DNA from: Pandoraea anapnoica
Lineage (GTDB): Bacteria; Pseudomonadota; Gammaproteobacteria; Burkholderiales; Burkholderiaceae
Length of the DNA stretch: 64,000 bases
Direction of reading: 5' to 3'
Assembly: GCF_902459765.1 (NCBI RefSeq)
Contig: NZ_CABPSP010000015.1
Coordinates: forward strand, 1 to 64,000
In this document: piece after piece, positions 1 to 10,144 of the stretch
How positions within the stretch are numbered: position 1 is the first letter of the stretch
Layout of the letters: the number at the start of each line of letters is the position of its first letter
Translations under genes and position numbers: made by a program
Notes under the pieces: model-generated
Seen by the model: the letters and a program-made list of their open reading frames with translations, nothing else
Told to the model about the DNA's origin: nothing
Database searches by the model: none

Positions 1-1
1 T

Positions 2-289
2 GGCAAGATCGAAGTGGATACGGCGCACTTCAAGGGCAACTTCCCGGACCGTTGCTCCATCCAGGCGGCGTATGTGACGGGCGGCACCGAGCAGTCGCTG
101 ATTACGCAATCGATGTTCTGGCCGGTGTTGTTACCGGAGCAGAAGTTGGCGATGGACAAGCAGTTCTACTTCGAAGAGCGGGTGCAGAAGCTGGGAGCGA
201 TCACGCACATCCGTTTCAACATCATTCCGGATGGTGGGGTGTCGCGTCTGCGTCTGTGGGGCCGGTTGAGTGAAAAAAAAGGAGCGTGA
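2..289 (+). CDS. alc: Allantoicase, C-terminal part (cut by window edge)
   Basis: The open frame enters from the left edge and ends at TGA 287-289. The last 95 or so residues are visible. Stretches such as [26 protein letters not shown] and [20 protein letters not shown] are typical of the second repeat domain of allantoicase, which hydrolyses allantoate to ureidoglycolate and urea in purine-nitrogen salvage. The next gene, ureidoglycolate lyase, starts 1 nt after the stop, so the two enzymes of consecutive steps are translationally close. The start and N-terminal domain lie outside the window. Confidence 0.9.
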   Translation, partial: GKIEVDTAHFKGNFPDRCSIQAAYVTGGTEQSLITQSMFWPVLLPEQKLAMDKQFYFEERVQKLGAITHIRFNIIPDGGVSRLRLWGRLSEKKGA

Positions 290-290
290 T

Positions 291-824
291 ATGGCAGGAC
301 CGACGTTGAAGATCGAGCGGTTGACGCGGGAGGCGTTTGAGCCGTTTGGCGATGTGATCGAGTTGGAGGGGGCGAAGCATTTCGCGATCAACGGCGGGAC
401 GACCGAGCGTTTCCATGATTTGGCGACGGTGGATCTGGGCCCGGAGGGTGGGCGCACGTTGGTGAACGTCTTCCGTGGTCAGCCCAGACAGTTGCCGTAT
501 GAAGTGAAGATGTTGGAGCGTCACCCGTTGGGCAGTCAGGCGTTCATTCCGTTGAAGACCACGCCGTATCTGGTGGTTGTCGCCCCGGCGGGCGAGCTGG
601 ACGTAAGCAAGATGCGCGCGTTCGTCTCGGATGGATGGCAGGGCGTGAACTATGCCAGGGGCGTGTGGCATCACCCGTTGTTGGCGTTGGATGAGGTGAG
701 CGACTTTGTGGTGGTGGATCGTGGTGGTGACGGACACAACTGTGACGAGCAGGATTTGCCGGGCGTGTATTTGCTGACGCAGGCGGCGTTGGATGCGGTG
801 CAAGGTGCGCAGAAAGCGGCGTGA
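291..824 (+). CDS. allA: Ureidoglycolate lyase
   Basis: A 177-residue protein starting [24 protein letters not shown], typical of the AllA family, which cleaves ureidoglycolate to glyoxylate and urea. The cupin-like core includes [20 protein letters not shown] and [10 protein letters not shown], the last probably carrying a metal-binding His. I chose ATG 291 because GGAG at 281-284 sits in front of it. An in-frame GTG at 270 would overlap the allantoicase end and lacks a better ribosome site. It is the last gene of the allantoin operon and is followed by a strong terminator. Confidence 0.93.
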   Translation: MAGPTLKIERLTREAFEPFGDVIELEGAKHFAINGGTTERFHDLATVDLGPEGGRTLVNVFRGQPRQLPYEVKMLERHPLGSQAFIPLKTTPYLVVVAPAGELDVSKMRAFVSDGWQGVNYARGVWHHPLLALDEVSDFVVVDRGGDGHNCDEQDLPGVYLLTQAALDAVQGAQKAA

Positions 825-868
825 ACAAGAAGGGACGGAAGAAGGACGGAAGGAAGCGGTAATAAGAG

Positions 869-894
869 ACGCCGGGCGATGCCCGGCGTTTTTT
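869..894 (+). terminator. Rho-independent terminator of the allantoin operon
   Basis: ACGCCGGGC / GCCCGGCGT stem (869-877 and 881-889) with a 3-nt GAT loop, running into six T residues. It lies about 45 nt after the allA stop. Confidence 0.9.
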
Positions 895-1221
895 ATTGAG
901 TGGGAGAAAGCAAAGTAAGGCGCAGAGAAAAGCGGTTAGGCGTGGGGAGGGACTGGAAACGTGTGGGCGACGACACGGCCGTCCCGCAGCAGTTGCGGAG
1001 CACGTGCGGGGCGGGTGTGGCGTCGCGATGGTGCTGGAGTAGAGCGGTGTCGACGGGACCGGTGGCGTCGAGATAGGAAGCGGGAAGCGGGCGGTGTCGG
1101 TTGAGGCACTGGGTGCTTCGAGGGAGACGGACCGGGGCCCCTTTCTGCAGCGAGTTGGGTTTATGTCTGAGCGGCGGAAAGGGGCCCCGGTCCGTTAGGG
1201 GGGAGGTTTTAAAAGAGAGAA
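895..1221. other. Gene-free stretch between convergent operons
   Basis: No convincing coding frame. Apart from the terminator just before it, the stretch holds only the large inverted repeat at 1127-1195. It lies between the rightward allA and the leftward RidA gene. Confidence 0.6.
1127..1195. repeat. Perfect 19-bp inverted repeat, hairpin between convergent genes
   Basis: ACGGACCGGGGCCCCTTTC at 1127-1145 is exactly complementary to 1177-1195. With G:T and further pairs inside, the stem extends to about 23 bp around a loop of roughly 25 nt. No T run follows on either strand. It lies 27 nt beyond the end of the leftward anthranilate operon, so it could be a 3' end stabiliser or a terminator for that operon. 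It could also be a small dispersed repeat. Confidence 0.75.
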
Positions 1222-1632
1222 TCAGGCAGCGGGCACAACAGCCGTCACTTCGATTTCGACCTTAGCTTCGTCTTCAACGAGATCGGCAACTTCCACGGCG
1301 GTCATCGCGGGGAAGTGGCGTCCGATGACGGCGCGATAGTGTTCACCGATGGCGGGATAGTTGGCGACGTATTCGCGTTTGTTCTTGACGTACCAGGTCA
1401 TGCGAACGATGTGCTCGGGCTTGGCGTTACCTTGCGCGAGGATCGCGACAATGTTCTCGAGCGTTTGACGCACCTGGAGTGCAAAATCATCCGTCTCGAA
1501 GCGTTGCTGCCCATTCCAGCCGATCTGACCGCCGACGAAGATGATGCGGCTGCCTGCCGTCATTTCGAAGGCCATGCCGTTGGCGTAGCCGCGCGGTTTT
1601 GCCCATTCGGGCGGTTGGAGAACTTGCAGCAT
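1222..1632 (-). CDS. RidA/YjgF-family deaminase of the 2-aminobenzoate operon
   Basis: A 136-residue single-domain RidA (YjgF/YER057c/UK114) protein. Recognisable segments are IIFVGGQIGWNG, the QVRQTLENIVAILAQGNA helix and the MTAVEVADLVEDEAKVEIEVTAV C-terminus. RidA enzymes hydrolyse reactive enamines and imines. In this operon it would plausibly help remove the amino group after ring reduction of 2-aminobenzoyl-CoA (inference). It is the last gene of the operon, and its ATG shares one base with the stop of the upstream thioesterase gene, which implies coupled translation. Confidence 0.85.
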   Translation of the reverse strand: MLQVLQPPEWAKPRGYANGMAFEMTAGSRIIFVGGQIGWNGQQRFETDDFALQVRQTLENIVAILAQGNAKPEHIVRMTWYVKNKREYVANYPAIGEHYRAVIGRHFPAMTAVEVADLVEDEAKVEIEVTAVVPAA

Positions 1633-2105
1633 CAGGACACTCCTTCAATCACAGAATCGGGTGAAGCAAAGCGAACAATCGCGTCGCGTTGGGCTGGGGG
1701 CACGGGGATCGGGGCGGGTTTGCCGCCCTCGCCTTTTGCGACCCAGACCAGCACGAGCGTGGCTTGCAGCCGGGTCTCGTCGTTCGCGCCTGCGAAGCGG
1801 ATACGCAGCGTCATGGACGAGCGGCCGAGACGGGTCACTTCCAGCGAGCGTTGCAGCGTGTCGCCTAGAAAACTTGGGGTACTGAAACGGCATTCGATGT
1901 TTGCTGTGGGCACGCCCATGCCGTCGCGCAGGTGCATGTCGCCGAATGAGAGGCCGAGGCCTTCGGCGCACCAGTCTTCGACGAGATCGTTGATCATTTC
2001 GAAGTAGCGCGGATAAAACACGATGCCTGCCGGGTCGCAGTGTTTGAAGCGCACCAGAAGCGGTTTCACGAAAGCGTGTTCCGCGACATCGGTTTTCGTT
2101 GTCAT
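1632..2105 (-). CDS. Acyl-CoA thioesterase, 4-hydroxybenzoyl-CoA thioesterase type
   Basis: A 157-residue hot-dog-fold thioesterase. The hallmark RFKHCDPAGIVFYPRYFEMINDLVEDW (about residues 19-45) carries the catalytic Asp in HCDPAG, as in the 4HBT/YbgC family. The enzyme would hydrolyse an aromatic or alicyclic CoA ester, perhaps to rescue CoA when an intermediate accumulates. It lies between the ligase and the RidA gene in a seven-gene leftward operon, and its stop overlaps the RidA start. Comparable thioesterase genes occur in the Azoarcus evansii 2-aminobenzoate clusters (established knowledge). Confidence 0.85.
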   Translation of the reverse strand: MTTKTDVAEHAFVKPLLVRFKHCDPAGIVFYPRYFEMINDLVEDWCAEGLGLSFGDMHLRDGMGVPTANIECRFSTPSFLGDTLQRSLEVTRLGRSSMTLRIRFAGANDETRLQATLVLVWVAKGEGGKPAPIPVPPAQRDAIVRFASPDSVIEGVS

Positions 2106-2186
2106 TCCGTCCTCCCCTGCCGAAGTCAGTGGGTGCCCACTGGAGCACCCAGAACCTTGTCGTTATCGTTTTGCTGTAATGCTGTA

Positions 2187-3830
2187 TTACTGCGCCATCT
2201 GACGCAGCTTGAAGCGTTGCAGCTTGCCGGTCTCCGTGCGTGGCAGCGCGTCGACGAACTCAATGGCTCGCGGGTACTTATACGGTGCGATGTTAGCCTT
2301 CACATACTCCTGAAGCGTCTTCACCATCGCATCGTCGCGGGCCTGCCCGGACTTGAGCACCACGTAAGCCTTCACAATCTGACCGCGCGTCTCGTCGTCG
2401 GCACCGACCACCCCGCACTCCGCGACCGCCGGGTGCTGTAACAGCGCAGACTCCACTTCCGGACCCGCGATGTTATAGCCCGCCGAGACGATCATGTCGT
2501 CCGAGCGCGCCTGATAGTAGTAATTACCCGCTTCGTCGCACATAAAGGTGTCGCCCGGCAGGTTCCAGCCGTTCTTCACGTAATTCGTCTGACGCGAGTC
2601 GGCGAGGTAGCGGCACCCCGTCGGCCCCTTCACGGCGAGCTTGCCCACTTGCCCCGGGGGCAGCGGTTGCATGTTCTCGTCCACGATCATCGCGATGTAA
2701 CCGGGCACCGGCTTACCGATCGCGCCCGGCACCACGTCGCCATTGGCCGCCGAGATAAAGATGTGGATCATCTCCGTGCCACCGATACCGTCGATCATCT
2801 CGATGCCCGACGCCTGCTTCCACAACTGACGCGTCGCATCCGGCAACGCCTCACCGGCGGACACCGTCTTCTTCAGACTCGAAAGGTCGTACTTACCCAC
2901 CAGCGCCGCCATCTGACGATAGAACGTGGGTGCCGTGAAACAGATCGTCGCGCGGTAGTCTGCGATGGCTTGCAGCAGGCTGTCCGGCGAGAGCTTCTCC
3001 AGCAACACCGTTGCTGCACCAACGCGCAACGGGAACGTCAGCAAGCCCCCCGTACCGAAAGTGAACGCTAACGGGGGAGTGCCGCAGAAGATGTCGTCCG
3101 GCCCCGGCTTCAGCACGTGACGCGGAAACAGATCGCACATCGCAAGCACGTCGCGATGGAAGTGCATCGTGCCCTTCGGCTGGCCCGTCGTACCGCTGGT
3201 GAAGGCAATCAGACAGACATCGTCCGCGGCCGTGTCGCAGGCATCGAAACTCGTCGGCTGACGGGCCATACGGGCCTCCAGTGAGTCCTCACCAACGTCG
3301 TGGAAATACACCACCTTCGACAGCACCGGACAGAAGTACTCATGCCCTGCCTGACGATTGAATTCCAGCTCTTCCTTCAACCGACCATCGCACAACGCCG
3401 CCGTCACCTCAGCCTTGTCGACGATCTGCTTGAGTTCCTTCGCACGCAGCAGCGGCATCGTCGGCACACCGACCAGCCCGGCCTTGATCACCGCGAGCCA
3501 TGCGGCCGCCATGAACAGATTGTTCGGACCACGCAGCAACACGCGATTGCCCGGCACCAGCGCCATATCGTTGCGCAACACATGGGCGATGCGGTCCACC
3601 ATCTCGCGCAAACCGAGATACGTCGTGACCGTCGGCTGACCGTTCTCGACCGAGTAAATCGCGGGCGCGTCGCCGCGTCCCTGCGCAATCGTACGGTCCA
3701 GCAAATCGGCGGCGCAGTTCAAGCGCGCCGGGTACGCCACGTCCGGATTGTCCAGCAGAAACTCGGGCCACTGATCCGCAGGCGGGAGATTGTCGCGCGC
3801 GAAAGTGTCGAGATGTCCAGATCGTTCCAT
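2187..3830 (-). CDS. 2-aminobenzoate-CoA (benzoate-CoA-like) ligase
   Basis: A 547-residue ANL-superfamily acyl-CoA ligase that would activate anthranilate to 2-aminobenzoyl-CoA with ATP and CoA. The AMP-binding P-loop reads IAFTSGTTGQPKGTMHFHRD, the A5-type motif is DGIGGTEMIHIF, and the C-terminal catalytic lysine motif is LPRTETGKLQRFKLRQ. The nearest characterised relatives I can recall are the 2-aminobenzoate-CoA ligases of aerobic hybrid pathways. An upstream ATG at 3857 exists. I chose 3830 because AAGGAGAAG lies directly before it. The operon context (monooxygenase/reductase, dehydrogenases, thioesterase, RidA) supports anthranilate rather than benzoate. Confidence 0.85.
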   Translation of the reverse strand: MERSGHLDTFARDNLPPADQWPEFLLDNPDVAYPARLNCAADLLDRTIAQGRGDAPAIYSVENGQPTVTTYLGLREMVDRIAHVLRNDMALVPGNRVLLRGPNNLFMAAAWLAVIKAGLVGVPTMPLLRAKELKQIVDKAEVTAALCDGRLKEELEFNRQAGHEYFCPVLSKVVYFHDVGEDSLEARMARQPTSFDACDTAADDVCLIAFTSGTTGQPKGTMHFHRDVLAMCDLFPRHVLKPGPDDIFCGTPPLAFTFGTGGLLTFPLRVGAATVLLEKLSPDSLLQAIADYRATICFTAPTFYRQMAALVGKYDLSSLKKTVSAGEALPDATRQLWKQASGIEMIDGIGGTEMIHIFISAANGDVVPGAIGKPVPGYIAMIVDENMQPLPPGQVGKLAVKGPTGCRYLADSRQTNYVKNGWNLPGDTFMCDEAGNYYYQARSDDMIVSAGYNIAGPEVESALLQHPAVAECGVVGADDETRGQIVKAYVVLKSGQARDDAMVKTLQEYVKANIAPYKYPRAIEFVDALPRTETGKLQRFKLRQMAQ

Positions 3831-4032
3831 GTGCTTCTCCTTGCCCCCGGTAATCAAGCATGACGCCGGCGCTTCGCGCCCGACGTAGTCCTAGTGCTTC
3901 CAAGTGTTATTGCAAGACGCCATGCCATCCCTGTCTCCGTGGGTTGCCACTGCGCACATCCCAAGTCCTGCCGTGTTACCGCCATGGACTTGTCAAAGCA
4001 TGTCCCGCGCGTCGACTGCCGAATGCGGACGA

Positions 4033-5217
4033 TCAACCGTCCTTAAGCAGTTCGCGCGCGATGATCAGTTTCTGTACTTCCGTCGCCCCTTCGTAAATCC
4101 GCAGCGATCGGATCTCGCGATACAGACGCTCCACCACCGCGCCCGACACCACGCCTGCGCCGCCGAACATCTGCAACGCTCGATCGATCACCTGCTGCGC
4201 CGACTCCGTCGAGAACATCTTCGCCATCGCCGCTTCACGCGTCGTGCGTTGCCCCAGAACGTCGCGCTGCCACGCGGCGCGGTACGTCAGCAAAGCGGCA
4301 GCGTCCACCGACGTCGCCATGTCGCCCAGTGCCGCCTGCGTCAACTGGAAGTCCGCCAGCGTCTGACCGAACATCTCGCGAGACTTCGCGCGCGCCAGCC
4401 CCTCATCCAGGGCGCGACGCGCAAAACCCAGCGCGGCGGCCGCCACCGATGCGCGGAAAATATCCAGCGTCATCATCGCGACCTTGAAGCCCTGCCCTGC
4501 ATCGCCCAGACGCTGCGACGCTGCCACACGGCAGTTCTCGAATTTCAGACGCGCCAGTGGGTGCGGTGCGCTCACATCAATACGCTCGGCAATCGTCAGG
4601 CCTGGCGTGTCGGCGTCCACCACGAACGCGCTGATGCCGCGTGCGCCGGGTGCTTCTCCAGTGCGAACGAATACGCAATAGAAGTCCGCGATGCCGCCGT
4701 TGGAGATCCACGTCTTCTCGCCGTTGAGCACGTAGTGGTCACCGTCCGGTGTGGCCGAGCAAGCCATCGCCGCCACGTCCGAACCGGCATTCGGCTCCGA
4801 CAGCGCGAACGCCGCAATCGCCTCGCCCGACGCCACGCGCGGCAGATAACGCTGCTTGAGCGCGTCGCTGCCCGCGAGCGTGATTGCGCCGCTGCCGAGT
4901 CCCTGCATCGCGAAGGCGAAATCGGCGAGACCGTCGTGACGTGCCAGCGTTTCGCGCAGCACACACAGTGCGCGCGAGTCCAACTGATCCAGCGCACCGC
5001 CGTGGCTCGCAGGCACGCAATACTTCAACCATCCCGCACGGCCCAGTTGCCGCACGAGCGAGACACACGTCGCATCCGTATCTGCGTGATGGTCGACCTT
5101 CAGCTCGCGCGTGCACCAGTCGTCGAGTTCCGTCCCGAGATGGCGATGTGCGTCGTCGAAGAACGGCCAAGCCAGAAAGTCGGCATTACGCGCGTTGTGA
5201 GGCGTGATATCGCTCAT
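4033..5217 (-). CDS. Acyl-CoA dehydrogenase of the 2-aminobenzoate operon
   Basis: A 394-residue FAD-dependent acyl-CoA dehydrogenase. Signatures include [15 protein letters not shown] (FAD/substrate binding), [30 protein letters not shown] and the C-terminal [19 protein letters not shown], with the general-base Glu in YEGAT. In the aerobic 2-aminobenzoyl-CoA pathway it would oxidise the reduced ring or acyl-CoA intermediate. It starts 3 nt after the stop of the enoyl-CoA hydratase gene, so the two are almost certainly co-translated. A 202-nt gap without a gene separates it from the ligase gene downstream. Confidence 0.88.
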   Translation of the reverse strand: MSDITPHNARNADFLAWPFFDDAHRHLGTELDDWCTRELKVDHHADTDATCVSLVRQLGRAGWLKYCVPASHGGALDQLDSRALCVLRETLARHDGLADFAFAMQGLGSGAITLAGSDALKQRYLPRVASGEAIAAFALSEPNAGSDVAAMACSATPDGDHYVLNGEKTWISNGGIADFYCVFVRTGEAPGARGISAFVVDADTPGLTIAERIDVSAPHPLARLKFENCRVAASQRLGDAGQGFKVAMMTLDIFRASVAAAALGFARRALDEGLARAKSREMFGQTLADFQLTQAALGDMATSVDAAALLTYRAAWQRDVLGQRTTREAAMAKMFSTESAQQVIDRALQMFGGAGVVSGAVVERLYREIRSLRIYEGATEVQKLIIARELLKDG

Positions 5218-5220
5218 AGG

Positions 5221-6084
<864 letters not shown>

Positions 6085-6227
6085 TGGCCGATCTCCTTTG
6101 CCATCGTCGAGCCGCTCCGGGTCGGCGTTCTGCGCCCATGAAGCCCGACGATCCTGCTAGTTGAAATGACGTTGCGCGATCATCCGACTGCGCAACGCCC
6201 TGAGTCTCTGTCACACACCCACAACAC

Positions 6228-7049
6228 CTAGCCGACAGTCACTTCCCCGCCAGCCACCGCAATCGACTGCCCCGTCACCGCGCCCGCGCCTGGCTGGCAC
6301 AGCCACAGCACCGTGTCGGCCACTTCCTGCGGCTGTACTAGGCGTCCCTGCGGATTGCGCTTCGACAGCTCGGCACGCGCTTCGTCTTCGCTGCGCCCCG
6401 TCTTCGCGACGATGTTCGCGACCGCGTCGCGCACGATGTCCGTTTCCGTATAGCCTGGGCAGACGGCATTCACCGTCACGCCCTTCTTCGCAACTTCCAG
6501 CGCCAGCGCACGCGTCAGACCGACCACGCCGTGCTTGGCGGCGCAATACGCGCTGACGTACGGATAGCCGATGAGGCCTGCCGTGCTGGCAACGTTGACG
6601 ATGCGTCCCCAGCCAGCGCTCAGCATGGCGGGCAGTGCGGCTGAAATGCAGTGATACGTGCCCGTCAGGTTGACGTCGATCATCTGCTGCCAGAGCGCGG
6701 CGTCCGTCTTGCCGAAGGGCGCGCTCACGGCCTGCCCCGCGTTGTTGACGAGCACCTGCACCGGACCGAAACGCTCTGCGGCTTGGGCGAAAGCGGCCTC
6801 GACCGCGTTGGCGTCGGCAATGTCCGCCGCTACCCAGGCCACCTCGCCAAACGAGGCCAGCGCCTGCCCCCCTTGCGCAAGCTTCGCTTCACTGCGACCG
6901 AGCAACGTCACGCGCGCCCCCTGCGCGAGTAGCGAGCGGGCCACCGCTTCGCCGATGCCGCGCGCGCCGCCTGTGACGAGGGCGTGCACGCCCGTGAGCG
7001 ACGCTGGTGTCGTACCGATGGCGTGGGTGGAGGTTGTCGTCGACGTCAT
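6228..7049 (-). CDS. Short-chain dehydrogenase, probable 3-hydroxyacyl-CoA dehydrogenase
   Basis: A 273-residue SDR. The NAD(P) binding motif is TGGARGIG (residues 26-33), the structural motif VNNAG follows, and the catalytic YVSAYCAAK gives the Tyr-x3-Lys pair. The Ser of the triad is in NVASTAG. It would oxidise a 3-hydroxyacyl-CoA formed by the hydratase encoded downstream. It lies 9 nt after the monooxygenase/reductase stop, so it is in the same transcript. A 143-nt gene-free gap separates it from the hydratase gene. Confidence 0.86.
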   Translation of the reverse strand: MTSTTTSTHAIGTTPASLTGVHALVTGGARGIGEAVARSLLAQGARVTLLGRSEAKLAQGGQALASFGEVAWVAADIADANAVEAAFAQAAERFGPVQVLVNNAGQAVSAPFGKTDAALWQQMIDVNLTGTYHCISAALPAMLSAGWGRIVNVASTAGLIGYPYVSAYCAAKHGVVGLTRALALEVAKKGVTVNAVCPGYTETDIVRDAVANIVAKTGRSEDEARAELSKRNPQGRLVQPQEVADTVLWLCQPGAGAVTGQSIAVAGGEVTVG

Positions 7050-7058
7050 GAACTGTCC

Positions 7059-9401
7059 TTATTTACCGATCTGTTGAGCGTACGCGGCAGCACGCTCCAG
7101 ATTGGTCTCGTACTGACGTTTGCCCGCATAGTACTGCGACGGCCACGGCAGATCCTTGTAGCCGATCTTCGCGGCTTCGTGCAGCGTCCAGAACGGATCG
7201 GCCAGATGCGGACGCGCGAGTGCGCACAGATCGGCGCGACCCGACGCGATGATGCTGTTCACGTGATCCGCCTCGAAGATGGCACCGACGGCAATCGTCG
7301 GCACACCGGCTTCGTTGCGCACGCGATCAGCGAACGGTGTCTGAAACATGCGGCCGTAGACCGGCTTCTCTTCCTTGCTGACCTGACCCGACGAGCAATC
7401 GATGAGATCGGCCCCGGCGTCCTTGAAGGCGATGGCGATCGCGACGGCGTCATCCGGCGTGATCCCGCCTTCGACCCAATCGTGCGCCGAGATACGCACC
7501 GACATCGGCTTGGCGGCGGGCCACACATCACGCACCGCATGGAACACTTCCAGCGGATAACGCAGACGGTTTTCCAGCGAACCGCCGTACTCGTCCTGAC
7601 GCTGGTTCGTCAGCGGCGAAATGAAGCTCGACAGCAGATAGCCGTGCGCGCAGTGCAGTTCGAGCCAGTCGAAACCGGCTTCGGCGGCGCGACGTGCAGC
7701 TTGCACGAAGTCGTCCTTGACGCGGTCCATATCGGCGCGGGTCATTTCGCGCGGCGTCTGCGACACGCCATCGATGTACGGCATCGGCGAGGCCGAGATC
7801 AGCGGCCAGTTGCCGTCATTGAGCGGCAGATCGATGCCGTCCCAGGCCAGACGCGTCGAGCCCTTACGGCCCGCGTGCCCGATCTGCATGGCGATTTTGG
7901 CGTCGCTGCCCGAATGCACGAAGTCGACGATGCGCTTCCAGGCGTCGCGTTGTTCGTTGTTCCACAAACCGGGACATCCCGGCGTGATGCGCGCGTCCGG
8001 GGACACGCAGGTCATTTCCGCGACGATCATGCCCGCGCCGCCCAGCGCACGGCTGCCAAGGTGGACGAGATGGAAGTCGCCGGGCACGCCGTCGACCGCC
8101 GAGTACATCGCCATCGGCGACATCACGATGCGGTTCTTGAGCGTGAGTTCGCGTGCGCGGAACGGCGTGAACATCGGCGGAATCGCGTGCTGACCGGCGG
8201 CGCGCTTCACGCCCGCGTGTTCGGCGAGCCAGTCTTCGTAGCCTTCGACATAACCGGCGTCGCGCACGCGCAGGTTCTCGTGCGAGATCCGCTGCGAACG
8301 CGTGAGCAACGAATAAGCAAACTGTTCGGGGGCGAAGCGGGCGTAACGGTCGACGGTTTCGAACCACTCCGTCGAATTGCGCGCCGCGTTCTGAATCTTG
8401 AGCACTTCGATGCTGCGGGCGGCTTCGTAGTCGTTGAGCACGTGCGGCAAGGCGTCGATGCCTTGCGTGCCGAGACCGTCCGCGAGGGCGATGGAGTCTT
8501 CGAGCGCAAGCTTGGTGCCCGAGCCGATGGAGAAGTGAGCCGTGTGTGCGGCGTCGCCCATGAGCACGACCGGCACGCGCTTGCCGTCGATATCGGTCCA
8601 GTGCACCCAGCGCTCGCAAATGACGCGCGGGAACTGAATCCAGATGGCGGAGCCGCGCAGGTGCTTCGCGTTGCTCATCAGTTCGTGGCCACCGAGGTAC
8701 TTCGAGAAGAGGTTTTCGCAGAACTTCACGCCCTCCTCCTGACTCATCTGGTCAATACCGTGGGCGCGCCATACCGATTCTGGCGTCTCGACGATGAACG
8801 TCGACGTGTCGGCATCGAACTGATAGGCGTGCGCCTGGAACCAGCCGTGTTCGGTCTTCTCGAAGGCGAACGTGAAAGCATCGAAACGTTGATGCGTGCC
8901 GAGCCAGACAAAGCGGTTCTGACGCGTGTCGATGTCGGGGCGGTAGGTATCGGCGTAACGCGTACGGATGCGGCTGTTCAGGCCGTCGGAGGCGATCACC
9001 AGATCGGCGTTGTAACGGCGGGCGATCTCCTGATCGTCGCTCACGTCCGTCTCGAACACGAGTTCGACGCCGAGGGCTTCGCAGCGCGCTTGCAGAATGT
9101 TCAGGAGTTTCTTGCGCCCAATGCCGATAAAGCCGTGCCCGCCCGAGGTGATCGTGCGGCCTTCGAAGTGGATGTCGATGTCGTCCCAGTGGTTGAACGC
9201 GGCATTGATCTCTGCAGCGCTGACCGGGTCGGCTTCCTGGAGGTTGTCCATGGTGGCGTCGGAGAATACTACGCCCCAGCCGAAGGTGTCGTAAGGCCGG
9301 TTGCGCTCGACCACCACGACACGATGGGAAGGATCGCGCAGCTTCATCAACAGCCCGAAATACAGACCTGCGGGACCGCCACCGATACAGACGATATTCA
9401 T
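7059..9401 (-). CDS. 2-aminobenzoyl-CoA monooxygenase/reductase (salicylyl-CoA 5-hydroxylase/oxidoreductase type)
   Basis: A 780-residue fused flavoenzyme. Residues 1 to about 380 are a class A FAD monooxygenase: [16 protein letters not shown] Rossmann motif, [12 protein letters not shown] and the [25 protein letters not shown] flavin motif. Residues about 395-780 are an Old Yellow Enzyme reductase: [46 protein letters not shown]. The fusion defines the enzyme that hydroxylates and reduces the ring of 2-aminobenzoyl-CoA. It is the first gene of the operon. In automatic annotation this family is often named after salicylyl-CoA. The adjacent ligase and RidA genes favour anthranilate. Confidence 0.92.
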   Translation of the reverse strand: MNIVCIGGGPAGLYFGLLMKLRDPSHRVVVVERNRPYDTFGWGVVFSDATMDNLQEADPVSAAEINAAFNHWDDIDIHFEGRTITSGGHGFIGIGRKKLLNILQARCEALGVELVFETDVSDDQEIARRYNADLVIASDGLNSRIRTRYADTYRPDIDTRQNRFVWLGTHQRFDAFTFAFEKTEHGWFQAHAYQFDADTSTFIVETPESVWRAHGIDQMSQEEGVKFCENLFSKYLGGHELMSNAKHLRGSAIWIQFPRVICERWVHWTDIDGKRVPVVLMGDAAHTAHFSIGSGTKLALEDSIALADGLGTQGIDALPHVLNDYEAARSIEVLKIQNAARNSTEWFETVDRYARFAPEQFAYSLLTRSQRISHENLRVRDAGYVEGYEDWLAEHAGVKRAAGQHAIPPMFTPFRARELTLKNRIVMSPMAMYSAVDGVPGDFHLVHLGSRALGGAGMIVAEMTCVSPDARITPGCPGLWNNEQRDAWKRIVDFVHSGSDAKIAMQIGHAGRKGSTRLAWDGIDLPLNDGNWPLISASPMPYIDGVSQTPREMTRADMDRVKDDFVQAARRAAEAGFDWLELHCAHGYLLSSFISPLTNQRQDEYGGSLENRLRYPLEVFHAVRDVWPAAKPMSVRISAHDWVEGGITPDDAVAIAIAFKDAGADLIDCSSGQVSKEEKPVYGRMFQTPFADRVRNEAGVPTIAVGAIFEADHVNSIIASGRADLCALARPHLADPFWTLHEAAKIGYKDLPWPSQYYAGKRQYETNLERAAAYAQQIGK

Positions 9402-9771
9402 CTCCAGCCTCCGGATTCACAGATCGCGTCGCGCTAGCCGAGCGGTCGACCTTTGTTAAATCATAAATAGTTTATGCCTAAAATACTAGCGAAAAAAATT
9501 GACGGCGGCAAGACTGTCGAGGGGGTAAAAACCGGGGGAAGGGAAAGTCCTTAGACGACGCTTTGCGCGACGCGGATTGGGGCGATTTATCAGACAAGTA
9601 CCAAAGCAATCTACGGTCGTTACCCGATGGGTTCGAACGATTGGCCGCGTCATCATCGACGCATGGGTTTGCCCAGTGCAAAGCCAGCGTTTTCGGCCTT
9701 TGCCAGCACACTCCCTATTCAAACCAGACCGACGGCTCGCGTGAGCCGGTCAACGATCCGAGAGGCAATTG
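9402..9771. other. Divergent promoter region, anthranilate operon / DUF5076 gene
   Basis: About 370 nt without a convincing gene. The part nearest 9401 is AT-rich (9455-9500) in an otherwise GC-rich region and contains the palindrome at 9462-9476. No regulator gene of MarR or TetR type lies next to the operon, so the controlling protein must be encoded elsewhere. Confidence 0.6.
9462..9476. promoter_or_regulatory. CATAAA-TAG-TTTATG palindrome, candidate operator
   Basis: A perfect 6+6 bp inverted repeat with a 3-nt centre, located 61-75 nt upstream of the first ATG of the anthranilate operon inside an AT-rich tract. Size and symmetry suit a dimeric repressor such as a MarR-family protein. 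That identity is inference only. Confidence 0.45.
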
Positions 9772-10086
9772 ATGCACGCATGTCCCATCCCCGACGCCGT
9801 ATTAGCCGACGATGACGCAGTTGAAATGCTGCGCGTCTGGACCGCAGAAAAGACGATGTACTGCTCGATGAAGGTCGGGATGTATCAGGAAACCCGGAAG
9901 GTTTCCGAGGAGGCGGTCTGGGGCGTCATCCTCGCGGACGTCGCCCGTCAGGTATCGGACGCTCTCCGGCAGGCCTACCCCGACACCGAATCCGATTCGC
10001 TCGCCATGGTGCGGGATCACTTCCTAAACGAGTTGCGCGCCCCGTCGCTCCTTTCGACCGAGGACGCGCCGACTCAGCATCACTAA
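9772..10086 (+). CDS. DUF5076-type protein
   Basis: A 104-residue soluble protein, MHACPIPDAVLADDDAVEMLRVW..., with the DUF5076-like pattern AVEMLRVWTAEKTMYCSMKVGMY and WGVILADVARQVSDAL. Function is unknown. A GAGAGG sequence precedes ATG 9772. An in-frame TTG immediately before it is not needed. It stands alone between the anthranilate operon promoter and the leftward transporter gene, with only 58 nt to the convergent stop. Confidence 0.75.
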   Translation: MHACPIPDAVLADDDAVEMLRVWTAEKTMYCSMKVGMYQETRKVSEEAVWGVILADVARQVSDALRQAYPDTESDSLAMVRDHFLNELRAPSLLSTEDAPTQHH

Positions 10087-10144
10087 TTCCGCGACGTAAT
10101 GGCGTAGCGATGTAACGTCCGAGGTGTCGTCCAAGGTGTCGTCA

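Noticed and set aside
6984-9437. Very long open frame (over 800 codons) on the plus strand opposite the monooxygenase/reductase gene
   Set aside because: Product is His/Arg/Val-rich with no domain. The minus strand encodes a textbook flavoenzyme fusion. High GC at third positions opens the opposite frame.
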